A stretch of 64,000 nt of DNA from Desulfallas thermosapovorans DSM 6562 (GTDB taxonomy: Bacteria; Bacillota; Desulfotomaculia; Desulfotomaculales; Desulfallaceae): positions 62,001 to 126,000 of the forward strand of contig NZ_VNHM01000004.1 of assembly GCF_008124625.1 (NCBI RefSeq), in the 5' to 3' direction. The translations under genes were made by a program, and so were the position numbers. Shown piece after piece: positions 43,055 through 51,437 of this stretch. Under the pieces are notes generated by a model. It worked only from the letters and a program-made list of their open reading frames with translations, was not told where the DNA came from and did no database searches. Position 1 is the first letter of the stretch; the number at the start of each line of letters is the position of its first letter.

Positions 43055-44242
43055 ATGGCGTTATCTACAGAAAGACTCGGATTGTATGATCCCAAGGATC
43101 CCCTGAAGGACAGGTTGACAGACCTGGGACCCAGACACTTCTGGCAGTACTTCCCTCCTGTCATTCAGAATAACTATGGTAAATGGGCTTATCACGAAGT
43201 ACTGGAACCCGGCATTTTGGTGCACGTATCCGAAACCGGTGACAAAGTATACACCGTAAGATGCGGTGCGGCCCGGTTTATGACCGTGCAGCACGTCAGG
43301 GAAATCTGTGACATCGCTGATAAATACTGTGACGGCTATGTGCGCTTCACCACCCGTAACAACATCGAGTTCCTGGTGGACAGCGTTGAAAAACTGGAAG
43401 CCCTGAAGAAGGACCTGGAAAGCCGTAAATTCGTATCCGGCAGCTACAAGTTCCCCATCGGCGGCACCGGTGCCGGCGTAACCAATATCGTGCATACCCA
43501 GGGTTATGTACACTGCCATACCCCGGCCACTGATGCTTCCTCCATGGTTAAGGCCGTGGCGGATGAGCTGTTTGAATACTTCCAGGGCATGCAACTGCCG
43601 GCCAAAGTGCGCGTATCCATGGCCTGCTGCCTGAATATGTGCGGTGCCGTGCACTGCTCCGACATCGCCCTGTTGGGATACCACCGCAAGCCTCCCATTA
43701 TCGACCACGAAGTTATCGATAAGGTTTGCGAAATTCCGCTGGCCATTGCAGCTTGCCCGGTGGGCGCCATTTCCCCGGACAAAACTCCCGAAGGCGGCAA
43801 AACCGTCAAAATTAAGCAAGATCGCTGCATGTTCTGCGGTAACTGCTACACCATGTGCCAGGCGCTGCCTCTTTCCGACAAGGAAGGCGACGGCGTGACC
43901 ATTCTGGCCGGTGGCAAGATTTCCAACCGGATCAGCCAGCCCAAATTCTCCAAGGTTGTTGTGCCCTGGCTGCCGAACAACTTCCCGAGATTCCCGGAAG
44001 TGGTGGAAAACGTTAAGAAAATTCTGGAAGCCTACGCTGCCGATGCCAACAAGTATGAGCGCCTGGGTGACTGGGCCGAGCGGATCGGCTGGGAGAAATT
44101 CTTCGAAAAGACCGGCCTGGAATTCACCGAGCACCTCATTGACGATTATCGTCTGGCTTACGATACCTGGCGGACCAGCACTCAGTTCAAGTTTACTGAT
44201 GCGGCCTGGAACGTATCAAAAACGGCTGGCGGGATAGAATAA
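43055..44242 (+). CDS. dsrB: Dissimilatory sulfite reductase beta subunit
   Basis: 395 residues from ATG after AGGAGGTTTGTTTC. It provides the catalytic sirohaem site of DsrAB. Recognisable parts are [34 protein letters not shown], the cluster ligands in [16 protein letters not shown], the ferredoxin domain [11 protein letters not shown] and [15 protein letters not shown], and the C-terminal [12 protein letters not shown]. It is the second gene of the operon. A long stable hairpin separates it from dsrD. Confidence 0.97.
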   Translation: MALSTERLGLYDPKDPLKDRLTDLGPRHFWQYFPPVIQNNYGKWAYHEVLEPGILVHVSETGDKVYTVRCGAARFMTVQHVREICDIADKYCDGYVRFTTRNNIEFLVDSVEKLEALKKDLESRKFVSGSYKFPIGGTGAGVTNIVHTQGYVHCHTPATDASSMVKAVADELFEYFQGMQLPAKVRVSMACCLNMCGAVHCSDIALLGYHRKPPIIDHEVIDKVCEIPLAIAACPVGAISPDKTPEGGKTVKIKQDRCMFCGNCYTMCQALPLSDKEGDGVTILAGGKISNRISQPKFSKVVVPWLPNNFPRFPEVVENVKKILEAYAADANKYERLGDWAERIGWEKFFEKTGLEFTEHLIDDYRLAYDTWRTSTQFKFTDAAWNVSKTAGGIE

Positions 44243-44260
44243 TTTTATCCGAATTAAGGT

Positions 44261-44311
44261 AGGGTTTAGACCTGCTGCTGCAAAACCAATTGCAGCAGCA
44301 GGGCTAACCCT
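44261..44311 (+). promoter_or_regulatory. Very stable hairpin between dsrB and dsrD
   Basis: AGGGTTTAGACCTGCTGCTG, continuing CAA, pairs with TTGCAGCAGCAGGGCTAACCCT, a stem of about 22 pairs with a six-base loop, then TTTATTT. It may be a leaky terminator or an RNase barrier that sets the dsrAB to dsrD ratio. Confidence 0.6.
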
Positions 44312-44363
44312 TTATTTACACTATACGCGTTAAACTTGTTTAAGGGAAAGAGAGGGTGTCAAT

Positions 44364-44597
44364 ATGGACGAAATTAAAAAAGCCATTGTGGAATTTGCCG
44401 AGAACAGCAAGAAAACCAAGTTTTATTTTAAAGATATCGAAAAAGCCGTGCAGAAGGTCAACCCGGACGCCAAAATGAGGGACATTAAAAAAGCCTGCAC
44501 AGCACTTATTAATGAAGGAACACTGATTTACTTTTCCACCGGCAGCAGCACCATGTACGGTCTCAAAGGCCGGGGTATGACCGAGGATCCGGAATAA
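44364..44597 (+). CDS. dsrD: DsrD, winged-helix activator of DsrAB
   Basis: 77 residues, the typical size. The helix-turn-helix-like fold reads MDEIKKAIVEFAENSKKTKFY, DIEKAVQK, MRDIKKACTALINEGTLIYFS and STMYGLKGRG. DsrD has been shown in Archaeoglobus to bind and stimulate DsrAB rather than DNA, and it marks reductive sulfite metabolism. Its place directly behind dsrB fits. Start ATG after AAAGAGAGGGTGTC; a terminator follows. Confidence 0.95.
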   Translation: MDEIKKAIVEFAENSKKTKFYFKDIEKAVQKVNPDAKMRDIKKACTALINEGTLIYFSTGSSTMYGLKGRGMTEDPE

Positions 44598-44615
44598 ATC
44601 GTTGAATTTTGGGGG

Positions 44616-44656
44616 GAGAGGCTGTTAGCCCGTTCGGACTATAGCCTCTCTTTTTA
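44616..44656 (+). terminator. Intrinsic terminator after dsrD
   Basis: GAGAGGCT pairs with AGCCTCTC over an 18-base loop, followed by TTTTTAAA. Confidence 0.65.
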
Positions 44657-44763
44657 AAGAGTCTGAAAATCCCGCGCTTTAGATTGAATTAATAGATAAC
44701 CGGCGGTCGGGGTATGCTGATTAATAATACATTTGTAAATTTATGTTAGAAAGGCCGATAATA

Positions 44764-45402
44764 ATGACCAGCCCACAGGATTCCAGAGAATTTATTGAAG
44801 AACAAATTAGCATGCTCAATGAAAACCCTGAATGTGCCAACGCCCAGTATAATTTAGGGGTTTCCCTCATGCAGCAGGGCAAATTTGAAGAGGCCATTAA
44901 CTTTTTCGAAGAGGCCATAGCCAACAGTGGCCGCATGTTTGAGGCCTGTGTCAACCTGGGTTACATCTATTTTAAGCTGGGAGATCTGGAAAAGGTCGTC
45001 CAGGCCAACAAAAAAGCGGTGGAAATAGAGCCCAGGTACGCCCGGGGCTACGCCAACCAGGGCTTTGCCTACCTGCAAATGTCCCGGCCGGATGAGGCCA
45101 TTGAAGTGCTGAAGAAAGCTATTGAATTAAATCCCGAAATTGTTCAGGCTTGGAGCAATTTAATCAACGCCTATATCCAAAAGGACGATATCGACAACGC
45201 CATTGCCACCGGCGAGAAACTGGTCGGTTTCGCCCCGGAATTCGGCCTGGGACAAAACAATCTTGCCTTTGCTTATTACCTGAAGGGCAATTATAAAAAA
45301 GCCATTGAACATGTTGACAGGGCGATGGAAGTTGGCTTTGGGGTACACCCTGACTTTCTAAAAGAATTGGAGCCATATCGTAAAAATGAAACCATACGAT
45401 GA
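44764..45402 (+). CDS. TPR protein in the dsr locus
   Basis: 212 residues from ATG 44764 (AGAAAGG nine bases upstream). The protein is almost entirely tetratricopeptide repeats: NAQYNLGVSLMQQGKFEEAIN, ACVNLGYIYFKLGDLEKVVQ, GYANQGFAYLQMSRPDEAIE, AWSNLINAYIQKDDIDNAIA and GQNNLAFAYYLKGNYKKAIE, five units with no signal or membrane segment. TPR proteins with this context are recurrent near sulfite-reduction genes; a chaperone or assembly role is plausible but unproven. It overlaps the next gene by 17 bases. Confidence 0.82.
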   Translation: MTSPQDSREFIEEQISMLNENPECANAQYNLGVSLMQQGKFEEAINFFEEAIANSGRMFEACVNLGYIYFKLGDLEKVVQANKKAVEIEPRYARGYANQGFAYLQMSRPDEAIEVLKKAIELNPEIVQAWSNLINAYIQKDDIDNAIATGEKLVGFAPEFGLGQNNLAFAYYLKGNYKKAIEHVDRAMEVGFGVHPDFLKELEPYRKNETIR

Positions 45403-46027
45403 TATTTTTCAAGAATATGAACAGCTGCAGGCCAGGGCGGATAAAGCTTTTCGGGATATGGAGAAGGATTACCCGTCATGTATTAAGTGTGCCGAGCAGT
45501 GTTCCGATTGCTGCAACGCTGTGTTTGGCCTCTTTCTGATTGAATCAGCGTACCTCAATAGCAAGGTCGATGCCCTGGATGAAGATAGCAAGAAGGCCCT
45601 GCTGGCCCGGGCGGATCAGGCCGACGAAGCTTTGCTGGCCATGGAAAAAAGGCTGCGGGAAACAAAGGGCGATGACCCTGAAAAAATTACCGAGGCCATC
45701 GGCAAGGAACGGGTCAGGTGCCCGTTATTGGGCGACGATGAAAAATGCGCTCTTTATGCAGCAAGGCCGGTTACCTGCCGGGTCTACGGTATCCCTACCC
45801 TGATTAACGGCAAAGTGCACGCCTGTTTTAAGGCCGGCTTTGAAAAAGGCCAATCCTACCCAGCCTTTAACCTGGACGGTGTTTACCGGGAGCTTTACCG
45901 GTTATCCAATAAATTTTTGGAGAGGGCCGGCGTGAACGATCCGGAGCGGGCCTCACTGCTGCTATCGGTATCCAAATCCATCAAAACACCGGTGGAGGAC
46001 CTGCTCAAGGGCGTAAAACCCCGGTGA
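45386..46027 (+). CDS. YkgJ-type cysteine cluster protein
   Basis: 213 residues. The N-terminal metal cluster is CIKCAEQCSDCCNAVFGLF, completed by RCPLLGDDEKCALYAARPVTCRVYG, the CxxxCxxCC plus C-x7-C-x8-C pattern of the YkgJ (zinc- or iron-binding) family. The C-terminal half is helical. The biochemical role of the family is unknown. Overlap with the upstream TPR gene implies co-translation and possibly a complex. Confidence 0.82.
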   Translation: MKPYDDIFQEYEQLQARADKAFRDMEKDYPSCIKCAEQCSDCCNAVFGLFLIESAYLNSKVDALDEDSKKALLARADQADEALLAMEKRLRETKGDDPEKITEAIGKERVRCPLLGDDEKCALYAARPVTCRVYGIPTLINGKVHACFKAGFEKGQSYPAFNLDGVYRELYRLSNKFLERAGVNDPERASLLLSVSKSIKTPVEDLLKGVKPR

Positions 46028-46069
46028 GGTACCCCTTATCCCATTGCACCCGGTTATGGCCCCAACGTC

Positions 46070-46105
46070 AAAAAAGCACTTCCCGTAACAAGGGAAGTGC
46101 TTTAT
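46070..46105. terminator. Bidirectional terminator
   Basis: AAAAAAGCACTTCCC-GTAACA-GGGAAGTGCTTTAT between convergent genes. Confidence 0.75.
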
Positions 46106-46112
46106 AAGTATG

Positions 46113-47279
46113 TTATCCCTGTCCACCCAGTGCCTCCAGCGCCTCTGTGGCCAGCTGGCCAATGCTTCTTTGCTCCAGGACTCCCCTGGTGTAAATGCCG
46201 ATCACGCGCCGGTCACCGGTGACAGCCGCCAGTTCGGCTTTGGCTTCGGGTACGCCGGGCCTGGTGGTTGTGGATGAAGCCAGGTGTTTTATTAGTAAAA
46301 CGGCGTAACCCCTGGTCCGGTCATCCTCCATGCGGATAAACCCGGTAAAATATGAATAGGTTTTATTAATCAATTCAGGCTTGACCCGGGCAATAACCCC
46401 CATGGCCCTCAATACCGACGGTCTGAGGTTGGCGTCATCTTCCTCCAGAAACTGAAACAAAGTGGGTGTATAACCACCGAATATATCCGGAGAGCCGGCG
46501 ATAATCTCGCCTATGGTATCAACGGCGCCCCAGTTTGAGGAACCGTAACCGGCATCGGAGATGGATGTAAATAACCTTTGCAAAAGCCTGGAAACCGCGT
46601 TGGGTTCGTACCGGGCAATGACTGCGCTAACCTGGCCCAGGACATCTGCTGTTTTTAAGCGCAACAGTTCGTCACCGGTATAAAGCATGCGTTGTAGATA
46701 CCTGATAATTCCTTTGTCGCCGGCGGCAATATCCAGCAGCGGCTCCAGCTGGTAGCCGGCCACCAATTGCTCAATTTCTTTTTTGTCAATTTTTTTAGGC
46801 CTTTTTTGTCTAGCAGCAGGCACAGGCCGGGCAACGGGTTTGGCCTGTTTTAGTTTTGACTGCACCCCCGGCCGGGTCACCTCTTGAATGTCATTGTGCA
46901 TTCTAATAAAATAAAGGGCCCCGGAAATACGCCTGCCCTCGTATGCCCCCACCGGTATGATACAATTGCTCTCAATGTCATAATTTTCCACCAAATCTTC
47001 CAAATAATCCTCACCAGGCAACAAATTCCACGCCAGGTCCCAGTCCATATTACTGGCAAAGACCAGTGCTTCGGAAAAAGCGGTGCCCAGGTTGTGTCCC
47101 GTAGCATCATAGGCATACACAGCTCCGCAGGAACATGCCCCCACCGGCATCTCAAAGGGTCTATGTGTCTTAAGCTCAGCGGGCCTTTCAACGGGCAGCC
47201 CGCAAAAAGGGCATGCAGCCTTTACCCGCGGGTCCCGGCCCGTATACTCTTCCATCAGGTTACGTTTATTTTTATTCAT
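46113..47279 (-). CDS. Zinc-ribbon and HEAT-repeat-like protein of sulfate reducers
   Basis: 388 residues. Near the N-terminus CPFCGLP and GACSCGAVYAYDATGHNLG form a probable zinc ribbon. After a basic linker (about residues 145-165, KRPKKIDKKEIEQLV) come helical repeats of HEAT type with aliphatic spacing (RLKTADVLGQVSAVIARY, VDTIGEIIAGSPDIFGG, SVLRAMGVIARVKPELI). It resembles the DVU0298-type proteins of Desulfovibrio that tend to accompany sulfate-reduction genes; that link is from memory and not verified. It is transcribed against the dsr genes, together with or near fmdB. Function unknown. Confidence 0.65.
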   Translation of the reverse strand: MNKNKRNLMEEYTGRDPRVKAACPFCGLPVERPAELKTHRPFEMPVGACSCGAVYAYDATGHNLGTAFSEALVFASNMDWDLAWNLLPGEDYLEDLVENYDIESNCIIPVGAYEGRRISGALYFIRMHNDIQEVTRPGVQSKLKQAKPVARPVPAARQKRPKKIDKKEIEQLVAGYQLEPLLDIAAGDKGIIRYLQRMLYTGDELLRLKTADVLGQVSAVIARYEPNAVSRLLQRLFTSISDAGYGSSNWGAVDTIGEIIAGSPDIFGGYTPTLFQFLEEDDANLRPSVLRAMGVIARVKPELINKTYSYFTGFIRMEDDRTRGYAVLLIKHLASSTTTRPGVPEAKAELAAVTGDRRVIGIYTRGVLEQRSIGQLATEALEALGGQG

Positions 47280-47338
47280 GGGAAACTAAAAACGCGCCCC
47301 TTTACAAAAAAATGACTGCTTCCCGGTGGTGAACTTGA

Positions 47339-47581
47339 TCACTCGGGACCGGGTATTTCAAAGGAAGTGCAGCTGTTGCCGCTGCTGCAGGATTTGGTGG
47401 TCATTTTAGTTTTGCCGCCGCCCTTGCCGGGTCCCATAACATAATTGGTTTTGCTTATTACGCGCTCCAGGGAATCACTATCGCACTGGGGGCAGTTCAC
47501 TACAAACTCTTCCTGCCTGGTAATAAACAACTTCTCGAAAATTTTACCGCATTTTAAACAGCGGAATTCAAAAATGGGCAT
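47339..47581 (-). CDS. FmdB-family zinc ribbon protein
   Basis: 80 residues from ATG 47581 after AGGAGAAGG. MPIFEFRCLKCGKIFEKLF with a CPQC pair gives the four-cysteine ribbon of the FmdB family, followed by the usual glycine/lysine-rich linker (GPGKGGGKTK) and a C-terminal pair of extra cysteines (SCSSGNSC). The family is linked to regulation of formamidase genes by name only; in anaerobes its role is unknown. Same strand as the HEAT-like gene, 60 bases upstream of it. Confidence 0.85.
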   Translation of the reverse strand: MPIFEFRCLKCGKIFEKLFITRQEEFVVNCPQCDSDSLERVISKTNYVMGPGKGGGKTKMTTKSCSSGNSCTSFEIPGPE

Positions 47582-47716
47582 GTTTACCTTCTCCTTATAA
47601 AAATTAATATTTTGCATTTATATCCAAAGTATTAAAAGCGGCCTGTATTTTTAGTATATCAATAGAGTCAATAAGCGTCAAACAGTTCGGGACGAGCAGT
47701 TTTTTAATATTTATTA

Positions 47717-47745
47717 TTGACATAGGTTCATAAAAAGCTTATAGT
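47717..47745 (+). promoter_or_regulatory. Sigma-A promoter of the NifX-MinD-MinD-Mrp operon
   Basis: Consensus TTGACA (47717-47722), exactly 17 bases, TATAGT (47740-47745). This is the best promoter match in the window. Confidence 0.75.
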
Positions 47746-47799
47746 AGAAATGTAAAAATGAATATATTAAATGCTCAGTACCCCGAAAGGATGATGAAC

Positions 47800-48186
47800 A
47801 TGAAAATAGCGGTTAGCGCTGCCGGTCCGGATGCCGGTGCTCCGGCGGAAGAGCGTTTCGGCCGCTGTGCCTATTTTATTTTATTTGACGAGCAGGGTAA
47901 TCTGCTGGAAGTAATCAATAATAAAGGGGCAGCTTCCGCCGAAGGGGCGGGGATTAAAACCACCCAGGTTCTGTTGCGGCACAATGTGGATGTGGTTTTG
48001 ACGGGCCGGGTGGGTCCAAAAGCCATGACCGCCCTATCCAACGCTGGTGTAGCGGTCTATACCGGTGTTTCCGGCACGGTTGCCCAGACATTGGATAAAT
48101 ATAGAGAGGGCCTGTTGGTGCCTGTAACCGAGCCCAATGCACGCCAGCATTCGGGAGTAAAAGAATCCGGGCGGGTGGTAAAATGA
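47800..48186 (+). CDS. NifX/NifB-associated (dinitrogenase Fe-Mo cofactor) domain protein
   Basis: 128 residues from ATG 47800 (GAAAGG nine bases before). MKIAVSAAGPDAG, EERFGRCAYFILFDE, a GAGIKTTQVLLRHNVDVVLTG core and ALSNAGVAVYTG identify the small cofactor-carrier fold shared by NifX, NafY and the NifB C-terminus. Outside nitrogen fixers such proteins travel with MinD/Mrp ATPases and probably hold Fe-S or metal clusters. It overlaps the next gene by four bases. No nif genes are nearby. Confidence 0.85.
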   Translation: MKIAVSAAGPDAGAPAEERFGRCAYFILFDEQGNLLEVINNKGAASAEGAGIKTTQVLLRHNVDVVLTGRVGPKAMTALSNAGVAVYTGVSGTVAQTLDKYREGLLVPVTEPNARQHSGVKESGRVVK

Positions 48187-49046
48187 TCATTTCGGTGGCC
48201 AGTGGTAAGGGCGGTACCGGTAAAACCACCATCGCTACGAACATAGCTCTGGCCCTGTCCGCAGACAACCGCAGGGTGGCCTATATCGATTGCGATGTGG
48301 AAGAGCCCAACGGTCACATATTTCTTAATCCTGAGATAGAGGACACCCGGGAAATATTTATTGAAGTGCCCCGGATCAATGATGAAAAATGTACTTACTG
48401 CGGTAAGTGTGCCGATTTGTGTGCCTTTGGGGCATTGCTTTGCACTACGGACAGCGTGATTACCTTTTCCGAATTCTGCCATGGCTGCGGTGGCTGCCAG
48501 TATTTCTGCCCGGTGGAGGCCATCACCCCGGTACCCAAAAAAATTGGTAAGGTGGAAAAGGGAGCGGCTGGTGATATAAAATTCGCCCGGGGTTGCCTGG
48601 AAGTGGGTGCCGCCCTCAGCCCTCCCCTGGTGGATGCCGTCAAATCCCGTGTCACCAGCGATATTACGGTACTGGATGCTCCTCCGGGCACTTCCTGTCC
48701 GGTTATCCATACTGTGCGCGGCACGGATTTTTGTTTGCTGGTAACCGAGCCCACCCCCTTTGGATTGAACGACCTTGACCTGGCTGTGCAGATGGTAAGG
48801 ACCCTTTCCGTACCCTGCGGTGTGTTGATTAACCGCGCTCACCACGGTAGCCGGCTAATTGAGCAATATTGTCAACGGGAACAACTGCCCGTATTGCAGA
48901 CTATACCACATAGTAAAAGAATTGCTGAAGCCTATTCCCGGGGTTTACCCATGATTGAGCTGGATAAACAGCTGGAAAACGACTTCTTGCAGTTATACCG
49001 GGATATTGAGGAGCTGGTGGCCAATGAAAGAAATAACCATAATTAG
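48183..49046 (+). CDS. MinD/ParA-type ATPase with inserted ferredoxin domain (1)
   Basis: 287 residues. Deviant Walker A SGKGGTGKTTIATN, then at residues about 62-110 an inserted 2[4Fe-4S] domain (CTYCGKCADLCAFGA; CHGCGGCQYFCPVEA), then LDAPPGTSCPVI (Walker B/switch) and INRAHHG. This architecture is common in anaerobes beside NifX-like proteins and is thought to act in Fe-S or cofactor delivery. It is translationally coupled to both neighbours. Confidence 0.88.
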   Translation: MIISVASGKGGTGKTTIATNIALALSADNRRVAYIDCDVEEPNGHIFLNPEIEDTREIFIEVPRINDEKCTYCGKCADLCAFGALLCTTDSVITFSEFCHGCGGCQYFCPVEAITPVPKKIGKVEKGAAGDIKFARGCLEVGAALSPPLVDAVKSRVTSDITVLDAPPGTSCPVIHTVRGTDFCLLVTEPTPFGLNDLDLAVQMVRTLSVPCGVLINRAHHGSRLIEQYCQREQLPVLQTIPHSKRIAEAYSRGLPMIELDKQLENDFLQLYRDIEELVANERNNHN

Positions 49047-49881
49047 CGGGAAAGGCGGCACCGGTAAAACCAGCATTGCCGCCTCTTTGGCCGTACTGGC
49101 GGAAAACCACGTGCTTTGTGACTGTGACGTGGATGCGGCCAATTTGCACCTGTTGTTAAACCCCTATATTGAAACAAAAAATAATTTTTGGGGGATGCCC
49201 CGGGTGGAGATTGACACCACCCAGTGCAACCAGTGCGGGTTGTGTGAACAATTATGCCATTACGGTGCCATCAAAGCGGGAAGGGTAGACGTGCTGTGCT
49301 GTGAAGGCTGTTTGGTATGTTACCATGCCTGCCCCGAAGCTGCCATTCGCCTGGTGGAAAATCTCGCCGGCCAGTGGTTTGTGTGTGGTACCAGATTTGC
49401 TCCCTTTGTGCATGCCCGGCTGGGTATAGCCCAGGATAATTCGGGTAAATTAGTAGCACAGGTGCGTAAAGAAGCCCGGGCACTGGCAGAAAAGGAAGGT
49501 AAGGAATTAATTATTACCGACGGCCCGCCGGGCATCGGCTGCCCCGTGATTTCATCCCTGGGGGGCACGGATTTGGCACTGGTGGTGGTGGAGCCAAGCC
49601 TTTCCTCCATACACGACCTGTCCAGAGTACTGGATTTAACTAACCATTTTGGGGTAAAAACAGCTGTTTGTGTAAACAAGTGGGATATAAACCCGGAAAA
49701 TACCATGCGGGTGGAGGAGATGTGCCAGGAGGTCGGTGTGCCTGTAATAGGTCGCATTGGTTATGACCCCGCCTTCGTAGCTGCTGCCATCAAAGGTAAA
49801 CCGGTAATTCAAATGGTCAGTACGGTGGTGGAGGATATTATTAACCTCTGGCATTGCATGCAGCGGGAATTGGGTATATGA
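49024..49881 (+). CDS. MinD/ParA-type ATPase with inserted ferredoxin domain (2)
   Basis: 285 residues from ATG 49024, inside the end of the previous gene, with GAGGAGCTGG upstream. Paralogue of the preceding ATPase: SGKGGTGKTSIAASL, CNQCGLCEQLCHYGA and CCEGCLVCYHACPEAA, TDGPPGIGCPVI, CVNKWDIN. The two probably form a heterodimer, as in other NifX-MinD-MinD sets (inference). Confidence 0.88.
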   Translation: MKEITIISGKGGTGKTSIAASLAVLAENHVLCDCDVDAANLHLLLNPYIETKNNFWGMPRVEIDTTQCNQCGLCEQLCHYGAIKAGRVDVLCCEGCLVCYHACPEAAIRLVENLAGQWFVCGTRFAPFVHARLGIAQDNSGKLVAQVRKEARALAEKEGKELIITDGPPGIGCPVISSLGGTDLALVVVEPSLSSIHDLSRVLDLTNHFGVKTAVCVNKWDINPENTMRVEEMCQEVGVPVIGRIGYDPAFVAAAIKGKPVIQMVSTVVEDIINLWHCMQRELGI

Positions 49882-49928
49882 TAATATTTTGAAAGAATGC
49901 TATATTAACAATACAAGGGGGAGAGGAA

Positions 49929-50771
49929 ATGTCTCAAGACGAAAAATGCAGCAGCTGCAATCAGAAAACTGAGGGGTGTTCGCCCGATAAATGCGGTATT
50001 GATATTTTACCCCAGAATGATTATAACGACATCAAGCATGTTATTGCCGTGATGAGCGGTAAAGGCGGCGTTGGTAAATCTTCGGTGTCCGCCCTGGTGG
50101 CCCTCAGCCTGGCCAACAAAGGATACCAGGTGGGTATATTGGATGCCGACATTACCGGTCCCAGTATTCCCAAAATGTTCGGTGTCAGCGGTGTTCCCCA
50201 GCATGATGAAAATGTGATGTATGCCAAACTGACGGATAAGGGCATTAAAATAATGTCGCTGAACCTGCTGCTGGAAAATGAGGACCAGCCCGTAATCTGG
50301 CGCGGGCCCATCATTGCCGGTGCCGTAAAACAGTTTTGGACCGATGTGGCCTGGGGGAAAGTGGACTTTATGGTGGTGGACCTGCCGCCGGGAACGGGTG
50401 ATGTCCCCCTGACGGTTATGCAATCGCTGCCGCTGGACGGAGTGATTATTGTCACCTCGCCCCAGGACCTGGCCAATATGGTGGTGCGTAAAGCCATCAA
50501 CATGGTAAACCACATGCATGTTCCCGTGTTGGGCTTTGTGGAAAATATGAGTTATCTGTGCTGCCCGGACTGCGGCAAGGAAATTAAAGTATTCGGGGAA
50601 AGTCACGCTGCTTCCCTGACCAACACCATGGGATTGCGCCTGCTGGAAAGGCTGCCCATTGACCCCGCCCTGGCCGAGCTTAGCGATACCGGTCAGATAG
50701 AAAAGTATGACCGGGAGCTGTTCAATGGCCTGGATGAAATTGTTGCCAACCGGGTGACCAGCGTTTCCTGA
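49929..50771 (+). CDS. mrp: Mrp/NBP35 (ApbC) Fe-S cluster carrier ATPase
   Basis: 280 residues. Walker A MSGKGGVGKSSVSALVA, DADITGPSIPKMFG, DLPPGTGDVPLT and a C-terminal NMSYLCCPDCGKE with the CxxC that bridges a [4Fe-4S] cluster between two subunits. The N-terminus has extra cysteines (CSSCNQKTEGCSPDKCG), as in NBP35-like members. It transfers Fe-S clusters to apoproteins. It is the last gene of the cluster-handling operon and lies just upstream of the dsrMK unit. Confidence 0.92.
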   Translation: MSQDEKCSSCNQKTEGCSPDKCGIDILPQNDYNDIKHVIAVMSGKGGVGKSSVSALVALSLANKGYQVGILDADITGPSIPKMFGVSGVPQHDENVMYAKLTDKGIKIMSLNLLLENEDQPVIWRGPIIAGAVKQFWTDVAWGKVDFMVVDLPPGTGDVPLTVMQSLPLDGVIIVTSPQDLANMVVRKAINMVNHMHVPVLGFVENMSYLCCPDCGKEIKVFGESHAASLTNTMGLRLLERLPIDPALAELSDTGQIEKYDRELFNGLDEIVANRVTSVS

Positions 50772-51200
50772 CATGCCCCGGTATTTTCCCGCTCATGCCA
50801 AACAGTATTCCAATGTAGTTAACCGCCTGGCGGCAGGCGGTTTTGCCTGTTTTTACCCTGCGGGCCACATATAACCCGGCCCTTTACTGCCATAAGTACC
50901 CTATGGACTGGCTCTGCTCCCTGGTATACAATTAATTATACAGCAGCGGGATCAACCAGTTAATTGACAAAGGTGCATTATGAAGCGCCAGTGCTGGTTT
51001 TTTTCGAGGGTATTTTCTTTATCTTCGAAAAAAAACGCTGTTTATTGTCCATTTGCGGAAGGAATAATTTCGCAAACCACGAATATGGTATAGGGGATTT
51101 GTACGGTTTTACCCGTCGTTATTCGATGGAGGCGGTTTGCCCCTGGGCGAGACCGCCTGCAGAAGTGTACAATCATAATTTTGCTAAGGAGGTGAACGTA
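50772..51200. other. Region between mrp and the ferredoxin-dsrMKC unit
   Basis: Contains the mrp terminator, an AT-rich palindrome GTATA-CAATTAAT-TATAC (50924-50941) overlapping a TATACA hexamer, and a CCAG-TG-CTGG hairpin with seven T (about 50989-51006) that would terminate or attenuate transcription ahead of the ferredoxin. The true ribosome binding site AAGGAGGTGAACGTA precedes 51201. An open frame starting at 50964 runs through, but its first 79 codons look non-coding. Confidence 0.4.
50821..50855 (+). terminator. Intrinsic terminator after mrp
   Basis: AACCGCCTG-GCGG-CAGGCGGTTTT, then GCCTGTTTTT. Confidence 0.7.
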
Positions 51201-51386
51201 ATGTACGTAGTTACCGTTGACCGCGACAAATGTGAGGGCTGTGGTGAATGTGTCGATAATTGCCCGGCATCCGTACTGGAAATGGAGGACGGTAAAGCTG
51301 CTGTGGTAAATGCCGATGATTGCCTCGGTTGCGAGACTTGTGTCAGTGTCTGCCCCAGCGGTGCTGTTACTGTGGAAGAATCTTAA
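51201..51386 (+). CDS. 2[4Fe-4S] ferredoxin upstream of dsrM
   Basis: 61 residues; ATG 51201 follows AAGGAGGTGAACGTA. Two clusters: CEGCGECVDNCPASV and CLGCETCVSVCPSGA. It is a small soluble ferredoxin placed 51 bases before dsrM, so it is a likely electron donor or partner for the DsrMK complex or for DsrAB (inference from position). Confidence 0.92.
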   Translation: MYVVTVDRDKCEGCGECVDNCPASVLEMEDGKAAVVNADDCLGCETCVSVCPSGAVTVEES

Positions 51387-51437
51387 TACGGATTCTAACC
51401 TGTAGCCTTTGGGCTATGCTCCGTGGGAGGTGTGTGA

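Noticed and set aside
41696-44134. Long minus-strand open frames of 350 and 357 codons opposite dsrA and dsrB
   Set aside because: They mirror the codon pattern of the real genes, lack ribosome binding sites and family features, and dsrAB are certain on the plus strand.
47800-49881. Nitrogen-fixation genes, suggested by NifX-like and Fe-S ATPases
   Set aside because: No nifHDK or nifB; this operon type is widespread in non-diazotrophic anaerobes.
50007-50774. 255-codon minus-strand frame opposite mrp
   Set aside because: Shadow of the Mrp gene; no start signal or recognisable domain.
50964-51200. N-terminal extension of the ferredoxin frame back to 50964
   Set aside because: The excellent AAGGAGGTGAACGTA site fixes the start at 51201; the upstream part has non-coding composition.
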